This document shows, piece by piece, positions 26,886 through 38,800 of a stretch of DNA of 64,000 nucleotides. Location of the stretch: contig NC_033632.1 in assembly GCF_001540865.1 (NCBI RefSeq), positions 10,350,334 through 10,414,333 on the forward strand, in the 5' to 3' direction. The position numbers were made by a program, and so were the translations under genes. The stretch is from Ananas comosus. Taxonomy: Eukaryota; Streptophyta; Magnoliopsida; Poales; Bromeliaceae. Within the stretch, counting starts at the first letter, position 1. Each line of letters begins with the position of its first letter. A model generated the notes under the pieces. It saw only the letters and a program-made list of their open reading frames with translations, made no database searches and was not told the origin of the DNA.

Positions 26886-29160
26886 GAAGGCCCTTTACGG
26901 GCAAAGTCCCATCCCCCTTGATGACTCTAGGACCTTAGTCCTATTCTGGCCTTTCGTCAAGCAACCTGTAAGATTCTGATCAGATCTGATAAAACTCAAA
27001 GAAACAATATCATGAGAGGTTAGCCATCTAACATACTTTTGTCTCAATTTAATATGTCTACTAGCTTTATAATTTTCCAATTTTTTTTTTACAAAAAATC
27101 AATTGCAGCTTGAGAATCACACCTAATAGAAATAGGTGGAATAGGAGAAGAAATCAAAGAAATTGATGATAGTAGATTCTTGAGCCACTCGACTTCAAGA
27201 CAAGTAGTATCGAGAGCAACTAACTCAGCCTCCATAGTACTTCTGGCTATTGTAGTCTGTTTGGTGAATTGCCAAGAAACTGCACTTCCACCAAGAATAA
27301 AAATATAACAAGAAGTGGATTTAATATCCAAAGAATCAGAAATCCAATTGGTATCGCTGTATCCCTCAATTACAGCAGGATAGCCAACAAATCTGAGAGA
27401 ATATGAGAGAGTACCTTTAAGGTAGCGAAATACTCTCTCCAAAGCAATCCAATTAGTCATACTAGGGTTACTAGTATATCTACTCAATCTCGATATGGCA
27501 TAGGCAATATCAGGTCTAGTCCTATTGGTTAGGTACATCAGAGAACCAATAATCTGGGCATATCTCTCTTGATTCATAGGATTAGTAGTGTTCTTCACAA
27601 GTTGAACACTAGGATCAAAAAAAGTAGAAACAGGAGAGCAATCAGAATATCCAAATTTATCAAGAACCATTTGAGTATAATAAGATTGGGTCCGAAGAAT
27701 AGAATCAGATGATCTAAGAATTTTCATTCTTAAAATCACATCTACTTCACCAAGATCTTCATATCAAAATGGGTAGATAAAAAAGATTTAACTTGATTAA
27801 TTAGATCAAGATCAGGTGCAAGGATCAGGATGTCATCAACATAGAGGCAAAGAAGAACACATCGATCATCAAATCTCTTGTCAAAATCGTTTGTCTGAAA
27901 TCCATATGATTCAATGACACTGTCGAATTTCTCATGCTACCGCTTAGGTGCTTGTTTTAATCCATACAAAGAGCGGACTAATTTACACACCTTAGTTTCT
28001 TGACAAGGCACACAGAGAAACCTTCAGGTTGAGTCATATAAATTTCTTCTTCAAGATCTCCATAAAGAAAAGCAATTTTGACATCCATCTGATGAATCGA
28101 AAGCTTATGAATAGATGCTAATGCAAGAAGGACTCGGATAGTAGCAATGCAAGCAACAGACACATATGTGTCAAAGTAATCAACTTCAGCTTTTTGTCGA
28201 AAATCTTGAGCTACAAGCCGCACCTTATACTTCTTTACCGATCCGTCAGTCCTAAGCTTTTTTTTAAAGATCCACTTACATCCTAAGGGTTGGTTTCCAG
28301 GAGGTAAATCAGTAAGGATCCAAGTGTTATTGCCAATAATTGACTCCATCTCACTGTTTATAGCCTCCTTCCAAAAAGAAGCTTCAGAAGAACTTATAGC
28401 TTTCTTGTATGATGAAGGCGTACTTTCAACTAAGAAATTAAAGAAATCTTCACCAAAGTTTTTCTCGATACGAGCTCTTTTGCTTCTTCTCAGTTCAGCT
28501 GGTGGGTTAGGTTCTACAGGATTTAAACTATATGATAAATCAGATGTAGGTAAATGATCTGATGTAGACGCATGATCAACTGTAGGCTGATAATCAAGGG
28601 CTGATCTAGAAATGCGGGTTTTGAAAGGAAAAATATTTTTAAAAAATGTTGCATCTCTAGATTCAACAAAATATCATTAGAAATTTCAGAAATCTCAGAG
28701 TTGGTTACAAGAAATTTATAGGTGTTACTATCTAGGGAATATCCAATGAAAATGGCATCTACTGTTTTAGGACGAATCTTCTTTCTTTTGGGTTCAGGAA
28801 TAGACACCTTAGCTAAGCACCTCCATACTCGGAAATAACTCAGCCTATGTGCTCTTCCCTTTCAAAGTTTATAAGGTATCTGGGTTCTATCCTTAGAGGG
28901 AATCCTATTAAAGATATAGCAAGCTGATAAAAGAGCCTACCCCTACAAGTTCTGAGATACTCCAGAGCTTAAAATCATGGCATTGACTATGTCTAATAGG
29001 GTTCGGTTCTTTCTTTCAGCTACACCATTTGATTGAGGTAAGTATGGAGCAGTTACTTCATGAATTATTTTATGTTCCTCGCAGAGCAGATTTAATTCAT
29101 TTGAAGTATACTCACCTCCTCTATCAAACCTTAGAAATTTAATCCTCTTCTATAATTAGT
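26886..29160 (-). pseudogene. Ty1/copia pol remnant: integrase end, reverse transcriptase, RNase H
   Basis: Reading the minus strand from 29155: the integrase core ends in a GGEYTSNE and NGVAERKNRTLLD stretch, then KRKKIRPKTVDAIFIGYS (integrase C-terminal part), then NTWILTDLPPGNQPLGCKWI of the reverse transcriptase start (28349-27978), then SRLSRYTSNPS and STMEAELVALD of RNase H (27739-27089), and finally a SRHIKLRQKYV...SSRGMGL tail (27080-26895). This order (integrase before reverse transcriptase) defines Ty1/copia. Several frameshifts and stops break it, for example after EGFSVC. Gag and protease are absent. It is a dead relic; no host function is suggested. Confidence 0.9.
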
Positions 29161-29220
29161 TTTTGAAATAATCAAAAACAAAATAAATAAATAAATCACC
29201 CGGTGTTTGTACTATGCAAT

Positions 29221-30097
29221 GCGGGATTAAGCAGAAACACCGCCCCAAGGTACGACCGGAATTCCTCCTCCTACGGACACGAACGCGGAAGATGTTGACG
29301 AAGACTGTCACACCCCAATAACCCTACATCGGATAGGAATGAGTATATACTAGACTTAGACACTAGTAATAGTAACTGGGCTTAAGCATTTTGGACTGTT
29401 GGCTGGGCCCAACGAGTTATTATTGCTAGTGAGCTGCGTCGTTACATTTGGTATCAGAGCCGGTTCACCAGCTGGACATGTGTGGCGAGTCTCGGCTGAG
29501 CCAGGGTCTGGATGATGGGCTAGCGAGACGAGTTTCACATCGCCTGGTGATCTTGGGCTGTGTGTGTAATTGGACTGACGAGGACGTTAGGGCCTTAACG
29601 GGGGGAGTCTGTGACACCCCAATAGTCCCACATCGGATGGGAAAGAGGTTGTCATGGGGTTTATAAGAGACTTAGACACTAGTAATAATAACTGGACTTA
29701 AGCATTTTGGGCTGTTAGTTAGGCCCAACGAGTTATTATTGTTAGTGGGCTGGGTCGTTACAGAGACTCTTTCAACACCCGATAATAAAAGAATCAAATC
29801 AAATGGATTAAAACAATAAAAAAATAAACAACTCTCAATAGTATTTTAATTTTCACTTTCTACTCTTTTTTTTTTCTTTCTTCTCAAGTAAGATTTCTCA
29901 CTGTCATAATCAACTCATGAATAGTGGAGCCTTTTTATAATAAACAGAGGGTTAAAATTTGAATGTTGCACTTTGGAGCGTTCGTCCGCCTCTCGCGCGC
30001 GAGTGCGAGCGGAGAGGGAGCGCGCGCGTAATGGTGCGCACGAGGTGCAGGCCGAAACGTCCGCAATAGAAACTTAGGTTAAATAATAATAAATACC

Positions 30098-30151
<54 letters not shown>

Positions 30152-30207
30152 TAATGAATTAAAAATAAAATATTAATTATTGGAAAATTTTGAATTTTTC
30201 ACCAACA
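29221..30207 (-). repeat. 5' LTR of the copia element, truncated and interrupted by a TRIM
   Basis: Matches 23375-23882 of the other LTR, with the 457-bp TRIM inserted at 29306. The (AAT)n microsatellite at 30095-30150 is greatly expanded relative to the partner LTR. The inner end is replaced by the joined internal segment 29161-29220. Confidence 0.85.
29306..29762 (+). mobile_element. TRIM (terminal-repeat retrotransposon in miniature)
   Basis: Only 457 bp, with a complete LTR-retrotransposon skeleton. LTR 1 (29306-29446) and LTR 2 (29610-29762) both begin TGTSACACCCCAATA and end GTCGTTACA. TGGTATCAGAGC, complementary to initiator methionine tRNA, lies at 29449-29460 just inside LTR 1. A polypurine run GGGGGGAG lies just before LTR 2. 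Flanks are AAGAC and GAGAC, a 5-bp duplication with one later change, and the partner copia LTR shows the empty site GGAGAC. Nothing is encoded; movement would need enzymes from another element. Confidence 0.92.
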
Positions 30208-30870
30208 ATAGAAACAAAGATCTTACGACGAATGTGTTAGGAGTGTGCTCACAAGATATGCAATTTATCTATATCTTGCCTGGTTGGGAGGGTTCAGCCT
30301 CAGACTCTAGGGTGCTTAGAGATGCCATCTCAAGATCAAATGGGCTAAGGGTTCCCCAAGGTAAGTGTCTAATAGGGTGTTCATAGAATTATTTATATCT
30401 ACAATCATTTAACTTATTTAATGTAATGTAGGTTATTATTATCTTTGTGATACTGGTTATCTAAATGGTGAAGGGTTTTTCACGCCTTATAGAGGTCAAC
30501 GATATCATCTGAGCGAGTGGAGGCAAAATAGGGAGCCGCAAACTCTGCAAGAATTCTACAATTATAAGCATTTGTCCGCACGAAATATCATTGAGAGATG
30601 TTTTGGATTACTGAAAGGACGATGGGCAATACTTAGAGGAACGTCTTATTATCCTTTGAAGGTTGCATGTAGAATTATATTAGCATGTGCTCTTCTTTAC
30701 AATCATATTCGTAGGGGATACCAATTGATCCATACGAGAATGAGCTTGATGAAATTGACCCAATCAATGGGATACAAAGAGACAACATAACATATATTAA
30801 AACTTCTGATACTTGGTATATCCGTCGAGATGAATTAGCATTACAAATATGGAATGAATGGAGGGGTTAA
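30208..30870 (+). pseudogene. PIF/Harbinger transposase, 3' part
   Basis: Continues the transposase after the copia insertion: [18 protein letters not shown], then [12 protein letters not shown] with the second catalytic Asp, a GT-AG intron (about 30360-30432), then YYYLCDTGYLNGEGFFTPYR and ARNIIERCFGLLKGRWAIL with the catalytic Glu. The tail to the TAA at 30868-30870 needs one frameshift after HIRRG. The three DDE-type motifs in family order make the identification firm. The gene as a whole is broken. Confidence 0.88.
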
Positions 30871-31100
30871 ATGTACTATTTAGTATTAGATGTTAAAATA
30901 AAGATGTTAGAATAAATACAAGGTACTCTTTGTGATGTACTTGTCATCTTCATGTACTTTTTGTTTATCTATTTTCTTATACTCGTTTTTACTTTGATAC
31001 TATAATTAAACCTTACTCTTTAATGCTTCCTATTTAATTTTGATTTATCTATTTTGCCTTGTCATTTGTTATTTATCTATATGAACAAATCCTTTTTAGG

Positions 31101-32159
31101 ATGGAGGAAGTGTTGTCACAACAAACATCGAAAGCAAAAAATAAAGGAATTAAGCACCAATGGACTAAGCACGAGAACGAAAAACTAATTGAGTGCCTAC
31201 TAGATCTTGCTAATTCGGGATAATGGAGGGCTAACAATGGGATATTTAGAAATAGTTATCTACAACAATTGAAAAGATGAATGCATGAGAAGATTCCATA
31301 TTGTGAGCTCAAAGGAGTGCCTCATATTGAATCTCGATTTAAGTTATGGAAGAGATAATACAGTGCAATTTTTGAGATGCTTGGACCGAGTGCAAGTGGT
31401 TTTGGCTGGAGCAATAAGAACAAATGTGTTGAATGTGACAAGAATATTGTTTATGATAACTAGGTTAAGGTATGTAATTTTTTTCTTTTCTTTTCGTTTT
31501 ATTCTTATACTTCAATAGCTTTAAAATGTTAAAATAAATACATCCTCTTTTTGTCGAGTTAAAGTCTAACATCTTGAATATTGTTGTAGAGTCATTTGAA
31601 TGCCGTCAGGTTGAGAGGCAAGTCTTTTTCCTATTTCGAGGAGTTATCGATAGTGTTCGGAAAGGATCAAGCAATCGGTATTACAGCAGAATCTCCTGCA
31701 GATACCGTTGCAAATATCGAAGGCAAAGAAACCAATCAAAGAGCATCTGCCCAAAATGCTGATGTGGAGATGGCAATCACAGATGAAAGCAGTGGTTTAG
31801 GGCCAACCAATTCGAGTGCTGGTCAGTCAAGAAAAACAAGAAAAAGAAGACCCTCAGCTACAGAAGGCTTAATTAATGAATCTTTTAATGCAATGTTACG
31901 CTCCATTAACAGCGTGTTTGGAAATGCTAGCGAAAGTATCTCTAAATGAGCTAGTTGTTTCCAATTTATGGCAACTGATGCAATTCGAAAGGAAAAATAG
32001 TTTGAAGAGCTTTTGAAGGTTTAGGGACTTGTCAATAATGATCGTATGGTTGCTTACGATATCTTAATATCTGATACAACCAAACTGAATGGATTTTACG
32101 GAATTCCGGTTGAGTTTAGAAAGGAATATATTGAGTATAATCTAACTACACGTAGATAA
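31101..32159 (+). pseudogene. Harbinger-associated Myb/SANT-like protein (broken)
   Basis: Starts MEEVLSQQTSKAKNKGIKHQ, followed by W..HENEKLIECLLDLAN, typical of the plant Myb/SANT-like domain that helps PIF/Harbinger transposase enter the nucleus and bind DNA. In-frame stops occur after NSG and after QLKR. An intron lies at about 31470-31590. The second exon has SHLNAVRLRGKSFSYFEELS, a basic RKTRKRRPS segment and, after a stop, the C-terminal FYGIPVEFRKEYIEY. Its place directly downstream of the transposase inside the same terminal repeats supports the call. Non-functional as read. Confidence 0.85.
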
Positions 32160-32269
32160 AGTTGTTTATGTTTTGCAATGACTAGAGGATATCAAACTTT
32201 GGTATTTTGTTTATGTTTTCAATGTCTATGAAGTGTTGAACTTATTGGTTATTTGCTTTTTATTCTACA

Positions 32270-33111
32270 CTAGTGAAAAGACCCGCGCTTCGCAGCGAGT
32301 AGAAACTATAGAACCTACCAATAAAAAAAATAAAAAAGTATTCATTAATGAAAAAAAAACCTGTCATGGACGGGGCGATTGACACGTCGGAATGCTAACC
32401 CCTCACCTTTAACCTCTGTTAATGGTGGAGCCCTATGTTGCCGCAATCACAAGAGGTTGCGCCACCGCCACTGCCACCGACATTACCGGGAACCTCATCC
32501 TCATCCTTGACTACGAATTCTAGTACATCACCCACCATATCCACCAACTCTTCTCTTCTCTCTTTCTTTGCATCTTCGGAAACTCTTCCCTCTCCTTCTT
32601 CTCCAACAAAAAAAAAAAAAACAAAAAAATCACAAAAGAGAGAAAGAAGTGATTAAACGAAGCTGACCTTGATGCGGATGTTTACGACGGTGATGTGGAG
32701 TGTAGAGAGGAGGCCGTGGATAGTGGTGTGGCGGAGGAGATCGGGATCGACGCAGGGGGAGGAGCGGACGGTATTGGCGCCCTCGACTCGGATCACACCG
32801 AAAAAGGCATTAGATCAATCAGTCATCACCCCATCTTTTAGTGAATCTATATATACTGAAAAAAAATAAGATAATAAAAAAATGACAATGAAGAAAGTAG
32901 AAGAAAAACCACAACGTATGGGGAAGAGAAACAGTCGTATGAAAAAGATAAATGACCGTATGGGAAAGATAAACTGTCACATGGGAAAGAGAAAACGGTT
33001 AAAGAAAGATGAGAGGCCGGGAAGAGCAAACTTGAAGATGGAGCCCACACCCAACCTTGAAGGTAGGGCTGCCACGTGGATTCATTTTGGGGATTAATAT
33101 AGAGTTATAGA
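32270..33111 (-). mobile_element. Non-autonomous Helitron in the Harbinger 3' region
   Basis: On the minus strand it starts TCTATAACTCTATATTAATC after A and ends with a hairpin (GCGAAGCGCGGG paired with its left arm) then TTTTCACTAG before T. That is a Helitron inserted at an A/T dinucleotide. The interior carries GC-richer plus-strand segments (short frames at 32435 and 32669) that may be captured host DNA but match nothing I know. 842 bp, no Rep/helicase. Confidence 0.8.
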
Positions 33112-33751
33112 TGTTGCTTTCTTGTTTGGATTTGTTATGGATATTTGATAGTACTTAAAAATTTTTATTTTTGAACTATTGTCTTTGTTGATGATGATGC
33201 TATTACTGTTTCAATATTATAATTTTTGAGCTTGTTTGAATATTGTGATGCAAATTTTGTAGTTAATTTGCAATAAATGTGTCGAATTTGTTTGAACTGA
33301 TTAGTTTTAATTTTATATAGAGTTTTGCTATTAACTTGAAGTATCTGTAGGTTTGTTAATTTTCAAATGTTAATTTTTGTTTAAAAATATTAGATTTGTT
33401 AATTTTTATTTAATTTTTTTTGCTATTGTTATTAACTTGCCAATTTGTACTATTGGTTTATTTGTATTAGTAATCAATTTGTATACATCGAAAAATGTAT
33501 ATTAGCATGTCATTTCTGCTTAGAATATTGAGTATAATACAATTTTTGTTAATATTACTACTAACATTGTTTAAATTAACTAATGAAACAAACACATTAA
33601 TCTACCATACTAGCAATTTCAAATAATATGACTACGCGAACCAAACATTGAAATGCTACATCCCTAGTAATAGAATGAGTAGGAATCAAATTCTTGGACA
33701 CGCTTTTATTCCTAGTAATCTATCATAGTGCGAACCAAACGCACCCAAATT
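33112..33751. other. AT-rich right end of the Harbinger element
   Basis: No open frame. It ends in the right terminal inverted repeat at 33730-33751. Confidence 0.7.
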
Positions 33752-33889
33752 TAATAGGAGTCAGTAAACCGAGAAAGTTTATAATGTAGCAGTTATATCA
33801 TATCATTTATGTCTAGCCAATTATATTTTCTTCTTTTGCAAAAAAAAATGACGAATCGTCGACGTTAACTATTAATTCGAAAAGGTCGA

Positions 33890-35022
33890 GCTATTAGAAA
33901 GATACAAGCAAGTAGGACCTGAGAACTTCACCGTAAGTGGGAAGAGGAAAAGCGATTTTCGGCGAAAATTAATCACTTTTGCTATTTGGTTCACCGTAAT
34001 ATTACTTCGGTCGAAAGTTCGGTTCAACCAAAACACCGAATTTTTTTTTTTTGAGAGATAGATAGCGTGCTACCGGCTTCGTTTATTTTATTTAGAAATA
34101 AACTTAGCTGAAAATGTGAATCAACTAGGGTTCGACCTTGGAACCTCGGGTACTAACCACCAATTCCTTTGCCACTTGCGCTAGGGACAGTTGGTCAAAA
34201 CACTGAAATTGACTTCGCTCTCCCATAGGGCGAAGTCAATTCCGATGAAGTGAAGGGAAAGAAATTGAGAACTTAATTATGGTGATGTTTATAATTACTC
34301 TCTCATGAGTTGAAGTGAAGAATTTTTTTTTTTTTTACCTCTCACTGTTCTTCTCTCCGCTCTCATTTTGGATATGATATTGTTATTTTGGATGTGATAT
34401 TGGTATGCGTGATATATTTTGTCATTTTAGATATAATATCTTGAGTAATGCTAATTGTATAGTTTATTCAAATATATTTTATTATGGAAGTAATTAATTT
34501 TTTATTTAGATTTCGTGTTTCAAATATGATTAAGTTTGTTAGCTAAGTTTCAAAATATCCTTTATTTAATTTGCACATTTAAAAAACGATAAAAATTACT
34601 TTGTTAAATGTTAATAATTCTTTAACTTTAAAATTTTATTTGTTACATTATTATAATTTATATAAAAAATAATATAATTATTTTAAATTTTATTTTATAA
34701 TTCTATAAACATATAATTACATTATTTTTTTTATTTATTATAATTTATTATTTATTAAGTTAGAAAATAGACAATAATATTATGTAAGAGGTAAATTTAT
34801 CAGAGGTGTGGGAATTGAATAATTTTCGGTAAAACAAATAAAGAAAGTGGGGAACTGTATTTTTTGCGTCATTCACTTCCTGCCAAACAAACAGCAGAAC
34901 TGACAAAACTTCACTTCCACATCTAGGAACAAATAGTAGAGGTGAAATAATTTTCATATGAGCTCTAGTTCAACCGAAAGTCCACTTTAATCAAAAGTCT
35001 ACTTATTTTGAAACAAATATGC
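33890..35022. mobile_element. Harbinger-type MITE relic with a SINE inside
   Basis: The right end GAAACAAATATGCCC followed by TTA matches the intact MITE at 52839-53511 (GAAACAAACATGCCC, then TTA). Inner blocks around 33965 and 34870-34960 (TTCACTTCCTGCCAAACAAA) also match that element. The left end is eroded. Confidence 0.55.
34041..34194 (-). mobile_element. tRNA-derived SINE (Au-like), minus strand
   Basis: A poly-T run at 34041-34052 is the tail. Reading the minus strand from about 34194: CTGTCCCTAGCGCAAGTGGC (A-box-like), then GGTTCGAACCCTAG-like GGTCGAACCCTAG (B-box-like), then GATTCACATTTTCAGC and AAACGAAGCCGGTAGC. Near-matching flanks (CAAAACACCGAA and CAAAACACTGAA) are a plausible target-site duplication. 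Confidence 0.75.
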
Positions 35023-35667
35023 CCTTATAAAGCATACGGACATGACACCTATAGATCTCAACTGTGACCCGGCCCAACCAAGCTCACGCCACTCCGAACA
35101 AGACTCTACCCAACCCAACCTTTCGTCATTCCGAACTTCTGCTCAAACTAGCTTCCCGCCATACTGTAGAATACTGATTCTTTTAAATCAATAAAAAAAT
35201 ATAATAAAAATATTTTTTAAAAAAATTATAATGAAATGGATAAATTCTATGAGGATTATTTGATTGATTGAGATGCTACATCAGTATATAATTGTTGAAT
35301 TCTAGATTTTTTTTTAAAGATTACGACTTAGTTCGGTATTAAGGCCTATCTAATGCTATTAGATAAAATAGAATTAAGATAAAATCAGATAGGAATATAC
35401 TTTTGCGTTCTTCGATAAAATTAAAAAATATATATATCGTAATTGATTCATCGCGACACATGAAATATAATATTACGTGTGAAAATAAACAAAAACGCAG
35501 TCTCTCTGCAATCTCAGCCGAAGCCTACATCCAACTAACGGGCTCTATCAGCGGGCTCTTGAGCAATTTTTCCGTTCCGATCCCTCGTTTACCCCCGCAA
35601 TCCCACCCGCCCCGCACACGCCCGCCCCCACGCACCCAAACGCGCACCCGCGGGAGCGAAAGAAGAG

Positions 35668-35807
35668 ATGGCGAAGGGTTCTTCGGTGCAGGCGCTGTAC
35701 GAGCTCTGCAAGAAGACCTTCGCGGCCTCGGGCACTGCTTCTCCCTCCTCTCGACCCATCCGAAAGCTCTCCTCTCTCTTGGGTACCACCACCAACCCCT
35801 TCCTCCC

Positions 35808-35869
<62 letters not shown>

Positions 35870-38800
35870 AACCCTAAATTCCCCCACCTCAATAATGATC
35901 TATTGATTATCGACTATAACATATAGGAAAAGTGCGAAAAACAGGTAAAGTAGAAATTATTATTTCTACTTAAGAGGTAAAGAATGTACGGATTAAATCG
36001 GCTACCCAACCTTTCAAAATTTTAATTTTTACCAACCAGCCTCTCAATTTGTTTAGGGTTTAAGGCGCACAATTTAAGCTAATTGTTTACTTTAATAAAT
36101 TTATAGTTGCGAGAATCGTATGAAGTATAATAATTATTAATTAAATATGTAAAGATAAATGATGTAGGCAAATTTTGGAGTCAAAGTGCTGTTCACTGAC
36201 TCAAATGAGACAAATTGAAAGGTTGGATAGTAAAATCAAAATTTTTGATAGGTTGGGTAGCCAATTCAAAATGATCCATAGTTCTGGTAAATTCTATAAA
36301 TTTTTACCTACTAAAGATCGCAAAATAGGTGCCGTACAGATTCCCAGCTTGCCAAAAACACGTTGATTTGAAGAAAGTAAACTTTTGGTAAAAATGTACA
36401 TAACTTATCTGAACTATAGATCATTTTGAGTTAACTACCCATTATTTTCAAAAAATTGATTTTATTACCCAATCTTTCAATTTGTTTGATTTGATTCGGT
36501 CAACGACACTTTGACTTCACAATTTGAATGCATGTTTAGTTAGTATACTTTATATAATTTTTGCAATTATAAATTCATTAAAGTAAGCAACTAGCTTAAA
36601 TTTTAAAGTCAAAGTGCTGTTGACTGCCTCAAATCAAACAAATTGAAAGGTTGAGTATTAAAATCAAAATTTTGAAAGGTTGGGTCGTCAACTAAAAATG
36701 GTCCATAGTTCAAATAACTTATGTACATGTTTACCTAAAATTTTATTATTTCAAATGGTTATATGATATATATCACTTGTTGGCTTGAATGGATCAGCAT
36801 CCTGCCTACGTGGCGGAAGGCCAGGTTGGGCAGAGTCACAATCGAAGCCTGGGGGCTACGTGGCAGGAGGCTGGGTTGGGTCGAGCCATAATCGAAGCCT
36901 GTGAGCGTTGAGTCTATACGCATTAAGTGAATTGGTTGCGACTTTCTAATAGATTGAGCTTTTGGAATCAGTGGTTAACGCCAACGATCCAAATTTCTTT
37001 CTTCCTAAAAAACTCTCGAAATCGAGCAATTTTTATTTTTTATGATCTATGGCACTAAAGAAAATCTTTTATAGTGTCTTCGAACCTGTTCTTTTTTATA
37101 CGAAAATTGTCATATCTTGATGTGGTTTTACTTTATCCTTTGACTTTTCATCTGTATTATCGTTTTAGATATCTTCTTACCTGATTTTGTCTTTAAAATG
37201 AAGCATATCAACGACACGCTCTTTATGGATCTTCATATTCTTGTTTTGCAAATATGCTTTTATTGTCGACGAGCTATATGTGATCTTTAATTGCATTCTG
37301 TAGTGTCAAACATTTGTTATTTACCCTTTGCTAATCAACAACTTGGTTGTGAGAGTTAATATATTATCCGATCATATAGGTTTTGCTAAAGATGAATATG
37401 CTTTTCAGATACAATCACTCCGGCAGAAGTTGGACTTCGAGAGGATACAATGGAGGATGAAAGGGGACATGGTTTTTTCGGATCAAACTTATCGAGGAAT
37501 TCTATGAGGACGGCTCGGTGGGCTCAACCAATAAAATACCTGCACATTTATGACTGTGATAGTTTCTCTGTAAGTTTACTTTATTAGTTTGTTTGTTTGT
37601 TCTTCTTGATTTTAAAATGTGCTAATTTTATTTGCTTGCTTAGAATAGATGAAGACGCCATGGTGATCTATTAAGTACATGCAATCAATGTTATACATGC
37701 ACATCTCTCTCTCTCTCTCTCTCTCTCTCAATGCATTAATATAAAGCATTATCTAGAGAATCTTAACTTGAAATATGCGTGGATCAAGCTTGACAATTGG
37801 CTTTTTAACGGCTTTAATTCCTATTGACTCTGACTCGAGTCAAGTTATGTTTAGCTTATGAGCCTCTTTGATTAGGTTCATGGCTCGGGTTTAAATTAGC
37901 CTTAATTTAGGCTTGATGGATTATGTAATAAAGTGACCTCTTATCCAATAATAGGCTTCAAATAGTTTCAACTTAAGTCCAGCAGATCTCGGAAGTCGAT
38001 TGTGCTTTTCTTTCCACTACATCACCAATTTGGTGTCATTTATGTTGTTTGCTGTACTTCTCACTATCGTTGTTCAGGAGTTGCACGTGGTAGTCCGATC
38101 AGCTATGGACCAACCGACCTCAATTTATGTAAAGAATAGCAGAAAAGAATTAATTTTTTACCAAGATTTACTTTCTGCAGTTTATCTGCAATGAACTGCA
38201 GCAGAAGTAATTTCCCGTTGGAGAATTTGATTTTAGTGGACAAAAGGGATAGAATGGGAAGAAATGGAGATATAGAGAAAAACTGACAATCCTAAAAGAG
38301 ATGAAATGAACATTTTGTCCGTCATAACTTGAGGAAAATGTACTATTACTATATCCAAATGTAATTTTTTTTTCAGTTTAATAGCCACTTACGTCCGTTT
38401 TACTTTGGCCTCCAACTGATCTTGATTTGATCTGAAATTATCTTTGGTTTGAGTTCAAATGTGAAATTTTACATTCAAATTCCTCTAAACGATCAGATAT
38501 TAGTCTGCTACACAAATAAGAGTTTTCTGCAGAATACCTTTCCTCATAGAGACCTCAATTCTTGTCTTTTCTTGCATTACAGCTCTGTCAAGTTGACATT
38601 GAATGAACTATGAGAAAGAAGCATATTCGTCAAAATAAAAATGACATGCCATTAAAATCCTATGCTTGATAAAGAACAGTAAAATATAATTCCTCAATCT
38701 CTCTTGAAGATTCTAGGACTCATGGCTCAAGTGAACTGTATTAGTATGAATCAGCCACAAACTTGACAAAATTAATTAGCTATATAAACCCATTTACTTG

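Larger units (their letters stand above)
23192..30207 (-). mobile_element. Ty1/copia retrotransposon, rearranged, inserted in the transposase gene
   Basis: ATAGA flanks both ends (23187-23191 and 30208-30212), a perfect 5-bp target-site duplication. On the plus strand the left (3') LTR is 23192-23882, running TGTTGGGG to ACCAACA; just inside it lies the complement of a polypurine tract (CCCCCAC). The right (5') LTR is incomplete: it starts at 29221 with GCGGGATTA and ends ACCAACA at 30207, lacking about 180 bases of its inner end. Instead, 29161-29220 repeats the sequence found just inside the 3' LTR (23905-23973). Gag, protease, the primer-binding site and the front of integrase are missing. 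A solo gypsy LTR and a TRIM lie inside. Confidence 0.9.
20929..33751 (+). mobile_element. PIF/Harbinger transposon with two genes and nested insertions
   Basis: Terminal inverted repeats are GGGCGCGTTTGGTTCGC (from 20933) and, in reverse complement, GGGTGCGTTTGGTTCGC (ending near 33747), inside slightly longer imperfect ends. TAA flanks both sides (20926-20928 and 33752-33754), the 3-bp duplication typical of this superfamily. Inside, in order on the plus strand, are a DDE transposase gene (22627-23191 and 30208-30870) and a Myb/SANT-like gene (31101-32159), the standard two-gene layout. A copia element splits the transposase and a Helitron sits near the right end. Without the insertions it would be about 5 kb. 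Both genes carry stops, so the copy is dead. Confidence 0.9.

Noticed and set aside
29306..29762. Cassandra-type TRIM carrying a 5S RNA promoter
   Set aside because: The LTRs show no 5S rRNA-like segment; only the generic TRIM layout is present.
30095..30150. Tandem array as a possible CRISPR or satellite
   Set aside because: A plain (AAT)n microsatellite within the copia LTR; no spacers, and the genome is plant nuclear.
35403..35892. 155- and 114-codon frames over PCO exon 1
   Set aside because: Other-frame shadows extended by the CT microsatellite; the real frame is [13 protein letters not shown] from 35668.
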